DNA from: Sphingomonas prati
Lineage (GTDB): Bacteria > Pseudomonadota > Alphaproteobacteria > Sphingomonadales > Sphingomonadaceae
Direction of reading: 5' to 3'
Assembly (NCBI RefSeq): GCF_014643515.1
Contig: NZ_BMJP01000002.1
Span: 1-64,000, forward strand
DNA: 64,000 nt
The notes beneath the pieces were generated by a model. The model was given only the letters and a program-made list of their open reading frames with translations, had not been told where the DNA came from and did no database searches. Shown in pieces: positions 36,735 to 45,112 of this stretch (position 1 is the stretch's first letter; each line of letters opens with the position of its first letter). Position numbers and translations under genes: made by a program.

Positions 36735-37847
36735 ATGAAGATCCTGCACGTCGCACAGATTCTCCAAGGCGGCGTCGGGGCCTATCTGACCGAGGTCGTG
36801 CCCGCACAGGTCGCGGCACTCGGGGCCGACAATGTCGTCATGCTGGCGGCGGCGGACCAGCGCGCCTATTTCCCCGACGCGCCACCCGGCGTCTTCCGCA
36901 CCTTCCCCTCGTCGCGCCGCTCCCCGCGCGACCTGCTCCGCTTCGCCCGCGCCGCGCGCCTGGCGATCATCCGCGAACGACCCGACATCGTCCATCTGCA
37001 CAGCAGCTTCGCGGGCATGGCCGTCCGGTCGATGCCGCTGCCCGCACCGCGGCCCAAGATCGTCTATTGCGCGCATGGCTGGTCGTTCAACATGCGCGTC
37101 GCAGCCTGGAAACGCGCCGCCTACGCCCGGATCGAACGGTTGCTCACCCCGGCCAGCGACGCCGTCATCTGCATCTCGCACGCCGAACGCCGCGACGCGC
37201 TCGCCCGCGGCCTGCGCGCCGACCGGCTCGTCACGATCCACAACGGCGTCCGCGCCGATCCCGACGCCGTGCCCGACCGCTCGGCGCTCATGGACCCGGC
37301 CTGCCTCAACCTGCTGTTCATCGGCCGGCTCGATACGCAGAAGGGGTTTGCCGTCCTCCACGCCGCGATGCGCCGGCTGTCCGGGCGCCCGATCCACCTG
37401 CACTGCGTCGGCGCCGCGGTCGTGTCGGGCGACGCCGCGCCCCCGCCGCTCCCCAACATCACCCATCATGGCTGGCAGGCGCGCGATGCCGTCCCCGGCT
37501 TCATCGCCGCGGTCGACGCGGTCGTCGTGCCGTCGCTATGGGAGGGGTTCGGCCTCGCCGCGGCCGAAGCGATGCGCCAGGGCCGCCCGGTCATCGCCAG
37601 CGCGGTCGACGGCCTGCCCGAACTGGTCTGCGACGGCGTCTCGGGCTACCTCGTTCCGCCCGGCGACGTCGATGCGCTGACCGACCGGCTCGCCGGCCTC
37701 GACCGCGCAACGCTCCGCCGGCTCGGCCCGACGGCGCACGCGCTGTTCCGCGAACGCTTCACCGCCGAACGGATGAATGCCCGCATCCTGGCGCTCTACG
37801 CAGCACTGCTCGCCGGCACGCCGTTCCGCGACGACGCGGACGACTGA
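36735..37847 (+). CDS. GT4-family glycosyltransferase
   Basis: 370 residues, GT-B fold. KILHVAQILQGGVGAYLTEVVPAQ is the N-terminal acceptor loop; YCAHGWSFNMRVAAWKRAAY and ISHAERRDAL follow; the donor domain has LFIGRLDTQKGF and VVVPSLWEGFGLAAAEAMRQGRPVIAS, with the E-x7-E motif. Likely a retaining hexosyltransferase of repeat-unit assembly. The ATG at 36735 starts the recognisable fold; upstream sequence in this frame belongs to the TPR-like gene in another frame. Convergent with the Wzc-like gene 12 bases away. Confidence 0.92.
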   Translation: MKILHVAQILQGGVGAYLTEVVPAQVAALGADNVVMLAAADQRAYFPDAPPGVFRTFPSSRRSPRDLLRFARAARLAIIRERPDIVHLHSSFAGMAVRSMPLPAPRPKIVYCAHGWSFNMRVAAWKRAAYARIERLLTPASDAVICISHAERRDALARGLRADRLVTIHNGVRADPDAVPDRSALMDPACLNLLFIGRLDTQKGFAVLHAAMRRLSGRPIHLHCVGAAVVSGDAAPPPLPNITHHGWQARDAVPGFIAAVDAVVVPSLWEGFGLAAAEAMRQGRPVIASAVDGLPELVCDGVSGYLVPPGDVDALTDRLAGLDRATLRRLGPTAHALFRERFTAERMNARILALYAALLAGTPFRDDADD

Positions 37848-37859
37848 GTCCTGCGCCCG

Positions 37860-40121
37860 TTACGGCCGGTCGGCGCCGTATTTGTAGTAATAGGTCATGT
37901 AGCTTTCGGCATCGCCATGCCCGGCCTTCTTCGGGTCGAACTTGGTCAGGATGACGCCCAGCAAGTTGGTGCGCGACCGGCTGAGCCGGCGCAGTGCGGC
38001 ACGCACGGCGTTGCGGCGCTGCACATTGGCCTCCACCACCATCACCGCGCCGTCCGCGGCGTCGCACAGCAACGGCGCATCAGCCAGCCCGATCACCGGC
38101 GGCCCGTCGACCAGCACGATGTCGTAGGCCCCGCGCAGGTCCGCGAACCGCGCGCGCAGACCGGTCGTCAGCAGCAGCGCCGGGTTGGGCGGCGTCGGCC
38201 CGCACGGGATCACGTCGATCCCCAGCGACGCGACATGCTGCACCGCGCTTGCGAACGGCACTTCGCCGGCCAGCACGTTGGAGAAACCGACCGTGTTGGG
38301 CAGGCCCAGCATCCGGTGGATGGTCGGCTTGCGCAGATCCGAATCGACCAGCAGGACGCGCTTGTCCTGATCGGCGAAGCTCTTGGCCAGCGCCAGCGAG
38401 GTCGTCGACTTGCCCTCCGAAATCCCCGAACTGGTGACGCACAGGATCTGCGGCACGCCGTTCGCGCTCGACAGTTCGATCGCCGTCCGGATCGACTGGT
38501 AGGATTCGGACAGCGTCGACCGCCGCTCGGTCAGCGCCGCGACCGGCGTGTCGCCATCCGCCAGCTTCGGCGTCATCCCTAGCAGCGGCAGGTGCAGCTT
38601 GCGCTCCACATCGTCCGGCTGCTTGAACGTGTCGTCCAGATATTCCAGGATCAGGGCGATCGCGACGCCAAGGCCCAGCCCGGCGACCAGCGCCAGCAAC
38701 AGGTTCAGCCACAGGATCGGACGCGCCGGTGCCCCGGGCGCCCGCGCCCGGTCGATGACCGACACGTTGTTCGATCCGCTGCCGCCCGAAACGCCGATCT
38801 CCTTGTAGCGTTGCAGCAGCGCGTCATACAGCGCGCGGTTGGTGTCCACCTCGCGCTGCAGGATGGTGTACTGGATGCTCCGGTTCTGCAGTTGCAGCAC
38901 CGTGCCCTTCAGCCCGTCGACCTCGCGCTGCAACGCCACTTCCTGGTCGCGCGCCAGCGTGTAGGCGTTGCGCGTCCCGGCGACCGACTGCGTGTCGGCC
39001 GCCCCGATCTGCGCGCGCAACCGGCTGATCCGCGCGGCCAGCGCCACCATGTCGGGGAATGTCGGCTTGAACGTCGGCAATCGCTGGTCGTAATCGGCCT
39101 GCGCCTGCGCCAGTTGACCGCGCAGTGCGACCAGTTCCGGATTGCTCTCGGCCTGCGGCATCGCGTTGACGCCGCCGCGCGCCGCCTGGCGGTAATTCGC
39201 CTCCGCCAGGATTCGCGCCGACCGCGCCTCGCTCAGCGCCTGATTCAGCGTGCCGAGCGACGCGGAATCGAGCGACTGCCCGCCGCCGGACGCGCCCGTC
39301 ACGCCGACGCGCGCATCCGACAGCGGCAGGATGCGCTGCTGCTCGGCATATTGCACCAGCTGGCGTTCCGACACTTCCAGCCGTTGCTTGATCTCGTTCA
39401 GCCGGCGCGCCAGGAACCCGCGGGCATAGTTGGACGCGGCGTACCGACGCTGCATCGAACTTTCGGTGAATTCATCGACCGCGCCATTGGCGATCGCCGC
39501 CGCAAGCTGCGGATTGTCGCTTTCCGCCTGCAATTCGATGACCGACGACGTGCCGAGCGGTGCCGCCGAAATCAGCCCCATCACCTTGTTCACCGCCGCG
39601 TCGAACCGCAGCCGGGCGAGCGCCGCTGGCGGGATCGTACCGGCCCCGCTCGCCGCCGGCATCGCCTCGGCGATCCCGAAATCGGGACGCGTGTCGAGCC
39701 GCAGCCGGCGCACCAGCCCCTCGGCCAGCGACCGGCTCTTCAGCAGCGCGAACTGCGTCTGCATGAACAATTCTTCGCTCGATGCCGGGTCGTTTTCGAC
39801 CGACGCCTCGTCGCGGTCCAGCACGCGCAACGCCTCGCGCTGCACCTCGAACGTCGCGCGCGCCACGTAGACGCGGCCCGACAGCAGCGTCAGCACGAGC
39901 GCCAGCGCCAGCGCCGCCGCCGTGATGCCCAGGATCAGCAGCCGGCGCTTGCGCAGCGCCGCGGCATATCCGCGCAACAGGTCGCTGCCGCCGTCGCCGT
40001 CCGGCCCGCCCGGGCGCCCGGCCCCGCCGCCACCCAATGCGCTGCCGACCCACGCGTCGCCCGCGGGCATCGCCGCATCGTCGCCGGGCCGGTAGACGGG
40101 GGGGTGTGGCTGCTCGTTCAT
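37860..40121 (-). CDS. Wzc-like polysaccharide co-polymerase / BY-kinase
   Basis: 753 residues. A Pro/Gly-rich cytoplasmic leader is followed by TM1 (RLLILGITAAALALALVLTL, about 58-78), a Wzz periplasmic domain with coiled-coil stretches to about 470, TM2 (LNLLLALVAGLGLGVAIALI) and a cytoplasmic BY-kinase domain: Walker A SGISEGKSTTSLA, Walker A' VLLVDSDLRKP, Walker B DIVLVDGPPV. The C-terminus YMTYYYKYGADRP is the autophosphorylated tyrosine cluster. It controls chain length and export together with Wza. Pairs with the Wza-like lipoprotein upstream on the same strand (54-base gap). Confidence 0.95.
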   Translation of the reverse strand: MNEQPHPPVYRPGDDAAMPAGDAWVGSALGGGGAGRPGGPDGDGGSDLLRGYAAALRKRRLLILGITAAALALALVLTLLSGRVYVARATFEVQREALRVLDRDEASVENDPASSEELFMQTQFALLKSRSLAEGLVRRLRLDTRPDFGIAEAMPAASGAGTIPPAALARLRFDAAVNKVMGLISAAPLGTSSVIELQAESDNPQLAAAIANGAVDEFTESSMQRRYAASNYARGFLARRLNEIKQRLEVSERQLVQYAEQQRILPLSDARVGVTGASGGGQSLDSASLGTLNQALSEARSARILAEANYRQAARGGVNAMPQAESNPELVALRGQLAQAQADYDQRLPTFKPTFPDMVALAARISRLRAQIGAADTQSVAGTRNAYTLARDQEVALQREVDGLKGTVLQLQNRSIQYTILQREVDTNRALYDALLQRYKEIGVSGGSGSNNVSVIDRARAPGAPARPILWLNLLLALVAGLGLGVAIALILEYLDDTFKQPDDVERKLHLPLLGMTPKLADGDTPVAALTERRSTLSESYQSIRTAIELSSANGVPQILCVTSSGISEGKSTTSLALAKSFADQDKRVLLVDSDLRKPTIHRMLGLPNTVGFSNVLAGEVPFASAVQHVASLGIDVIPCGPTPPNPALLLTTGLRARFADLRGAYDIVLVDGPPVIGLADAPLLCDAADGAVMVVEANVQRRNAVRAALRRLSRSRTNLLGVILTKFDPKKAGHGDAESYMTYYYKYGADRP

Positions 40122-40175
40122 GACGTCACACCATGTTGGATCGAACGGATGCCGACACCGGTCGGCGCGCGCCGA

Positions 40176-40925
40176 TCAGAAGGCATAGTCGATGGTCCGG
40201 AACACGCCCAGCACGGGCAGCACGCTGACGACGTCGCGCAGGATCACCTTGCCGCGCGACCGTTCGACCACGACGATGTCGTTGCCGTAGATCGTCGGAT
40301 CGACCAGCTCGCCCTGCCGGATCTTCTCCAGGTCGAACACCGCGGCCATCCGCTGGCCCTTCACGGTGCGGAAGATCGCGACGACATGCTCGTTCGCCAC
40401 CGTGTTGGTCCCGCTGGCCAGCGCGATCGCCTGGAGCAACGTCAGCTGCCCGGTGACCGGGAACAGCCCGGGCTGCGTCACCGCGCCCTCGACCGTGATC
40501 CGCTGGCTGGCGACCAGGCTGACCGCCACGGTCACCTGCGGGTTCTGCAGGTATCGCTGGCCGAGCCGTGCGGCGATGTCGTCGCGCACCTCGGTCGCGG
40601 TCCGGCCCGCCGCCTGCACCGTTCCGGCGAACGGCAGGTTCACCTGCCCCGCCGTATCGACCTCCACCGTGCGGGTGGCGTCGGGCAACTGGTAGACCGA
40701 CACGTCCAGCTTGTCGTGCGGCCCGATATAATAGGCCTTCTCCAGCGGGATCGCGAGCGTCCGCGGGTCCGGCACGGGCAGCGTCGTGGTCGGCGTCACC
40801 GCGGTGGCGGTGCCTTCCTCGATCGCATTATGCGTGGCGCACCCCGCCAGCAGCAGGGCCAGCCCGGATGCGGCGCAGCGGCGCGATCGGAGACGGATAC
40901 TGGAAATGCGGACCCCCTTTGCCAA
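40176..40925 (-). CDS. Wza-like outer-membrane polysaccharide export lipoprotein
   Basis: 249 residues. Signal peptide with lipobox LALLLAGC. The mature part contains the Poly_export domain (YYIGPHDKLDVSVYQLPDATRTVEVDTAGQVNLPFAGTVQAAG) and an SLBB segment (ITVEGAVTQPGLFPVTGQLTLLQAIALASG). No ATG exists in a suitable place: a TTG at 40925 is the best start; ATT nearer the signal peptide is the alternative. It forms the export channel with the Wzc-like kinase downstream. Shorter than E. coli Wza (about 380), as is usual for alphaproteobacterial GumB-type proteins. Confidence 0.9.
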   Translation of the reverse strand: MAKGVRISSIRLRSRRCAASGLALLLAGCATHNAIEEGTATAVTPTTTLPVPDPRTLAIPLEKAYYIGPHDKLDVSVYQLPDATRTVEVDTAGQVNLPFAGTVQAAGRTATEVRDDIAARLGQRYLQNPQVTVAVSLVASQRITVEGAVTQPGLFPVTGQLTLLQAIALASGTNTVANEHVVAIFRTVKGQRMAAVFDLEKIRQGELVDPTIYGNDIVVVERSRGKVILRDVVSVLPVLGVFRTIDYAF

Positions 40926-41163
40926 TCGTCGAGCCCCGGGTTTCCCGGACGGGCACGTTCCGCCAAAAGGATCGACCAGGGGTTTCGCCGCCTGCCATCG
41001 GCAGGTCGTCCACCCCGTGTCACCCCCCGGGCTTGAGCTTTGACGGTGCGCACCGACCGGGTCAAATGATTTTCCGTACAGGTGCGCCGCCCGCCATCGT
41101 CGGGCTCGACAGCGCGCGTCCGCCCCGTCTAGGTCCCGTGGCACGCAGCGACGAGGGGCCGGC

Positions 41164-42336
41164 ATGACCATGGACGTTCTGGCGATCATCCCTGCGCGCG
41201 GCGGATCCAAGGGCCTGCCACGCAAGAATGTCCTGCCGCTCGGCGGCATCCCGCTGATCGCGCACAGCATCGCCGCGGCCCGCGCCGCCACGTCGGTCAC
41301 CCGCGTGGTCGTCTCCACCGACGACGCCGAAATCGCCGCCGTCGCCCGCGCCTACGGGACCGAGGTCGTCGACCGGCCCGCCGCGATCGCCGGCGACATC
41401 GCGAAGTCGGAGGATGCACTGCTCCACGTCCTGGGCCACCTCGCCGCGACCGAAGGCTACCGCCCCGACCTCACCGTCTTCCTGCAATGCACATCGCCGC
41501 TCACGGCGCCGGCCGACATCGACGGCACGGTCGCCGCGTTGCTTGATTCGGGTGCCGATACCGCGGTGGCGGTCACCGCCTTCCACTATTTCCTCTGGCA
41601 CCACGACGCGTCGGGCGCCGCGGTCGGCGTCAATCACGACAAAGCGATCCGCCCGATGCGGCAGCAGCGCGACCCCGAATATCTCGAGACCGGCGCGGTC
41701 TACGTCATGCGGACCGCCGGGTTCCTCGCCGCCCGCCATCGCTTCTTCGGCCAGACCGCGCTGTTCGAAACGCTGCCCGAACGCCGGCTGGAAATTGACG
41801 ATCCGGAGGATTTCCGCATGGCGGAGGACCGCATCGCCCGGCTGGCGCGCGATCGCAGCGCCGCCGCACTCCCCACCCCCCCGGCGGCGATCGTCATGGA
41901 TTTCGACGGCGTCTTCACCGACGACCGCGTCTTCACCGACCAGGACGGCCGCGAAACCGTCGCCTGTTCGCGCAGCGACGGGATGGGCATCGAACGCCTC
42001 CGCCGCGCGGGCATCGCGATGATGGTCGTGTCGAAGGAAGCCAACCCCGTCGTCGCCGCACGCTGCCGCAAGCTGCGCCTGCCCTATCATCACGGGGTCG
42101 ACGACAAGCTGCCGCTGGTCCGCGACTGGCTCCAAGCGGAGAGCCACGACCCCGCCCGCACGATCTACGTGGGCAACGATATCAACGACATCGCCTGCAT
42201 GACCTTCGTCGGCTGCGCCATCGCCCCGCGCGATGCTCATGCGTCCGTCCTGCGCATCGCCGACGTGGTGCTCGATGCCGACGGCGGCCGCGGCGCGCTC
42301 CGGCGGCTGGCCGACCTGCTGCTCGACCATGGCTGA
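41164..42336 (+). CDS. Bifunctional CMP-nonulosonate synthetase (NeuA) with HAD phosphatase domain
   Basis: 390 residues. Residues 1-230 are a NeuA-type cytidylyltransferase: VLAIIPARGGSKGLPRKNVLPLGG (CTP loop), VVVSTDDAEIAAVA, FLQCTSPLTAPADID, and RRLEIDDPEDFRMAE. Residues about 240-390 are a KdsC-like HAD phosphatase: VMDFDGVFTDDRVFTD (DxD nucleophile), DGMGIERLRRAGIAMMVVSKE, DDKLPLVRDWL and IYVGNDINDIACM, ending GGRGALRR. The same order occurs in vertebrate CMP-sialic acid synthetase. It should activate a sialic-type sugar with CTP and remove a 9-phosphate first. The DxD and GNDxND residues look intact, so the phosphatase is probably active. Overlaps the next gene by 8 bases. Confidence 0.9.
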   Translation: MTMDVLAIIPARGGSKGLPRKNVLPLGGIPLIAHSIAAARAATSVTRVVVSTDDAEIAAVARAYGTEVVDRPAAIAGDIAKSEDALLHVLGHLAATEGYRPDLTVFLQCTSPLTAPADIDGTVAALLDSGADTAVAVTAFHYFLWHHDASGAAVGVNHDKAIRPMRQQRDPEYLETGAVYVMRTAGFLAARHRFFGQTALFETLPERRLEIDDPEDFRMAEDRIARLARDRSAAALPTPPAAIVMDFDGVFTDDRVFTDQDGRETVACSRSDGMGIERLRRAGIAMMVVSKEANPVVAARCRKLRLPYHHGVDDKLPLVRDWLQAESHDPARTIYVGNDINDIACMTFVGCAIAPRDAHASVLRIADVVLDADGGRGALRRLADLLLDHG

Positions 42337-43309
42337 CCCCACCGGCATAACCGCCGCGCTGCCGCGGTCGCTGCTCCACCTCCGCTTCCTGATCGACAAC
42401 GACGCCGCGCCCGACATCGTGCTGTTCCGCGATCCCGCGATGCGCGCGCCCCTCGACGCAGCCTTCCCCGGCCGAACGCTCGATCTCGGCCGCGAACAGC
42501 TCCCCGGCCGCACCCCCGCCAGCCTCCTCGCCGCCCGCCGCGCGAACCGCGCCTACTACCCCCATGTCCGCGCGCTGATCGAACAAGCCGGCATCCGCCG
42601 CCTCATCCTGTTCCTAGAGGGTGAACCGCTCGAACGCTTCCTCCTCACCCTCCCCACGATCGACCGGGTCGAGCTATGGGAGGACGGCCTGTCCCACTAT
42701 GTCGATCTCACCGACCCGCTCTGGTACGCCGCGCGCGGGGCGGTACAGGCCGCGGCCGGCTTCTACGCACGGAGCATCCTCCACCGCCGGATCGACCGCA
42801 GCCGCGTGCTGGTCCGCGACCGATTCGCCGCGCGCAACCTCCGCCTCCTCCCCCCGCCCCCGCCGGCCGGGCACCGCGCCGAACTGCTGCTGATTGGCTC
42901 GCCGCTGGTCGAGGACCGCCTCATCGCCCGCCCGCGCTTCGTCCGCGGCCTGGCTTCGGTCGCCGCCGCCAGCCCCTGGCCGGTCCGCTACCTCCCCCAC
43001 CCGCGCGAAGACCGCACCCGCCTCGCCACCGATCTCGCCCCGCTCGCGCAGGTGATCGTGGAACCAGACGCCGCCGGGCTCATGACCCACGCCGCCCGCT
43101 ACGGCTACGCCGCCTACGCCGCCGCCGTCTCCACCGGCCTCCTCGACCTCGACCGCGCGGATCGCAGCCTCTTCATCCCCGCGCTATTCGGCCTGAACGG
43201 CATGGCGCGCACGCTTCGCCAATGGGAGGCGAACCCGGTTCGGGTGGTTGAGACCGGGGAAGAGCTCCAGAGCGTGTTGATGGCGCTGGAGCCAAGCACC
43301 CCAGCGTAA
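42329..43309 (+). CDS. GT52-like (sialyltransferase-type) glycosyltransferase
   Basis: 326 residues, GT-B-like. VELWEDGLSHYVDLTDPLWY recalls the DGxxxY start of family 52 / polysialyl-type transferases. The second half has ELLLIGSPLVEDRL, then WPVRYLPHPREDRTRL, the H-P-R-E motif of GT52 and related LOS sialyltransferases, and a Glu/His-bearing EPDAAGLMTHAARYGYAAY segment. It overlaps the CMP-nonulosonate synthetase gene by 8 bases, so its donor is plausibly CMP-nonulosonate. Exact family and linkage are uncertain. Start ATG 42329; the longer frame upstream lies in the NeuA gene. Confidence 0.6.
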   Translation: MADPTGITAALPRSLLHLRFLIDNDAAPDIVLFRDPAMRAPLDAAFPGRTLDLGREQLPGRTPASLLAARRANRAYYPHVRALIEQAGIRRLILFLEGEPLERFLLTLPTIDRVELWEDGLSHYVDLTDPLWYAARGAVQAAAGFYARSILHRRIDRSRVLVRDRFAARNLRLLPPPPPAGHRAELLLIGSPLVEDRLIARPRFVRGLASVAAASPWPVRYLPHPREDRTRLATDLAPLAQVIVEPDAAGLMTHAARYGYAAYAAAVSTGLLDLDRADRSLFIPALFGLNGMARTLRQWEANPVRVVETGEELQSVLMALEPSTPA

Positions 43310-43738
43310 CCCTTTCGAAACACGCAACGCACCCGCCCCAAAACTCCGTTCGGTTCGAGCCTGTCGAGAACAGCCCCAAACGCAAACCTCCGTTCGGTTC
43401 GAGGTCGTCGAGAACCAAGCGCCGTTCTCGACAAGCTCGAACCAAACGGAAGGGGAAGGGAAAGGAAGGCAGGCCAAACCCCAAAACCCGTCCATCCCGA
43501 GTGCAGTCGAGGGCCCCGTCGAGCGCAGCCGAGACGGCCAACACCTCCTCAATCCTAAACCCGTTCGTGCTGAGTAGAGACCGAGTAGCGCGGAGCGCGT
43601 ATCGAGGGCTCGTATCGAAGCACCCGTACCACGCCAGCACCCATCCTTCGATACGGGTCTTCGACAGGCTCAGCTCCAACTCAGGATAAACGGTTGAGTA
43701 ACGCCAGCACCGTTCGCCCAGCACAGTCACCCTCGGAA
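43310..43738. repeat. Intergenic block of interspersed palindromic repeats
   Basis: No credible gene. The left part holds two copies of the CGGTTCGAGCCTGTCGAG-type element; the second can pair GGTTCGAGGTCGTCGAGAAC (43396-43415) with GTTCTCGACAAGCTCGAACC (43424-43443) with two mismatches, and the first copy matches the one after thiC at 5031. The right part (43495-43700) holds another element type with CATCCCGAGTGCAGTCGAGG, CGTTCGTGCTGAG and CTTCGACAGGCTCAG arms, again in inverted arrangement. It separates two convergent genes and may insulate transcription. Confidence 0.75.
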
Positions 43739-44968
43739 CTAGGCCACCATCACTCCAGCAACAGCCTCCGCACACCGCGCCGCCGCACCACCATCCACAA
43801 CCCCCGTCTCCTCCGCGATCAGCGCCCGGTCGATCACCCCCCGCACACCGCCCATCAACACCGCCGCAACCCGCTCGGCCGTATCGGCCACCGCCACCCC
43901 GGTCCGCACCAGCCAGGCCTGCTTCTCCGCCTCGGACGCTTCCGCGAACGCCGCAGCCGCCACCGGCAAACACAGCACCGGCCGCCCCAGCAGAACACTC
44001 TCCAGCAGGCCGCTCGAATAATGCCCGACGATCAGATCATGGCGCATCACCGCGTCCTCTAGCGGCGCCGCGCCGTCATCCACCACATAGGCCCCGGCCA
44101 GCCCGCCGGTCAGCACCGCCGCATCCGCCCCGCCCGATCGCGGATGCATCCGCACCGTCACCGCGATCGGGCGCTCGGTCGCCGCCCGGTTGATCCCGTC
44201 GGCCAGCACCGCCTGCAACCGCGCCGCCTCCTGCCCATCAACCTTCCCATGCGCCGCAAACGGCTGGACGATATACAACAGCCGCAGCACGTCCCCCGTC
44301 CCGGAGAACTCGCCCCGCAACCCCGCCAGCCGGTCGTAACGCGGCACCCCCGTCACCGCGATCCGCTCGCCCGGCACCCCCGCCGCGATCCAGCGCGCGC
44401 GGTACGCATCCGACACCGCGGTGATCAGCTCGTGCCCGGCACAGCCATAGTCCGGCATGACCGGCAGCAGCCCCGTCGCGGTCACGATCGGCGCCAGCGC
44501 CGCCTTCGCACGCAACCGCCATGTCTGCGGCGCCGGACTACCGATCGCGCAGAACGGGCCTTCCTGCACCAGCACGGTCGGCGTGCCGCTCGCCCGCGCG
44601 GCCCCGATCAGCGCGGTCTCGATATAGATCCGGTCGTGGCATAGGATCATCGCGTCGTGCCGCCCGCCGAGCAGGTCGCGCGCATGGCGCGCCAGCCGCC
44701 GCGTCATCATCGGCCCGCCGTTCAGCAGCATGTTCGTCGACCAGCTGCCCGTGTACCGCCGCAGCCCGGCCGCCGCCATCGACGCCACCCGCACCTCGCC
44801 GCCGCCGTCATAGGCGGTCCGCCCGCCGGTGCGCAGGTTGAACGGCTGCGTATCGATGAACCGGACCGCGATATCGCCCAGCCGCGCGCGCAACGCCGCC
44901 TCGACGATCGCGAGCGTCCGTCCGGACGATCCGCCGCTGCCCACCAGTGCGATCGACCGTCCCGTCAT
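43739..44968 (-). CDS. Capsule-type GT-B glycosyltransferase
   Basis: 409 residues. The N-terminal part reads IALVGSGGSSGRTLAIVEAAL and TVLVQEGPFCAIGSP. The C-terminal donor domain has LRLLYIVQPFAAHGK, VTVRMHPRSGGADAAV and DLIVGHYSSGLLESVLLGRPVLCLPV, the HP and SS-x2-E pattern of capsule polysaccharide and teichoic-acid-type GT-B enzymes that use CMP- or CDP-linked donors. Position between CMP-nonulosonate synthetase and NeuB suggests it too may use a CMP-nonulosonate. The start at 44968 precedes the first beta-strand. Divergent from neuB. Confidence 0.65.
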   Translation of the reverse strand: MTGRSIALVGSGGSSGRTLAIVEAALRARLGDIAVRFIDTQPFNLRTGGRTAYDGGGEVRVASMAAAGLRRYTGSWSTNMLLNGGPMMTRRLARHARDLLGGRHDAMILCHDRIYIETALIGAARASGTPTVLVQEGPFCAIGSPAPQTWRLRAKAALAPIVTATGLLPVMPDYGCAGHELITAVSDAYRARWIAAGVPGERIAVTGVPRYDRLAGLRGEFSGTGDVLRLLYIVQPFAAHGKVDGQEAARLQAVLADGINRAATERPIAVTVRMHPRSGGADAAVLTGGLAGAYVVDDGAAPLEDAVMRHDLIVGHYSSGLLESVLLGRPVLCLPVAAAAFAEASEAEKQAWLVRTGVAVADTAERVAAVLMGGVRGVIDRALIAEETGVVDGGAAARCAEAVAGVMVA

Positions 44969-45112
44969 GCGCCCCGCCCTCCGGTCGCCCCATTCGTCCA
45001 TTTCGCCCCGTTTGTCCCGATCCCGAACGGGGTCGCCCATCGGGTCCACTGTTTCGACGGGTAGAAATCTGCTACGGCGCGGGCGGTTTTGTTGGCGGTG
45101 ACGGGGATAGTC

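Noticed and set aside
38592-41036. 814-codon plus-strand open frame opposite the Wzc/Wza genes
   Set aside because: Arg/Gln/His-rich composition without domains; it mirrors the real minus-strand genes, a common effect of high-GC codon use.
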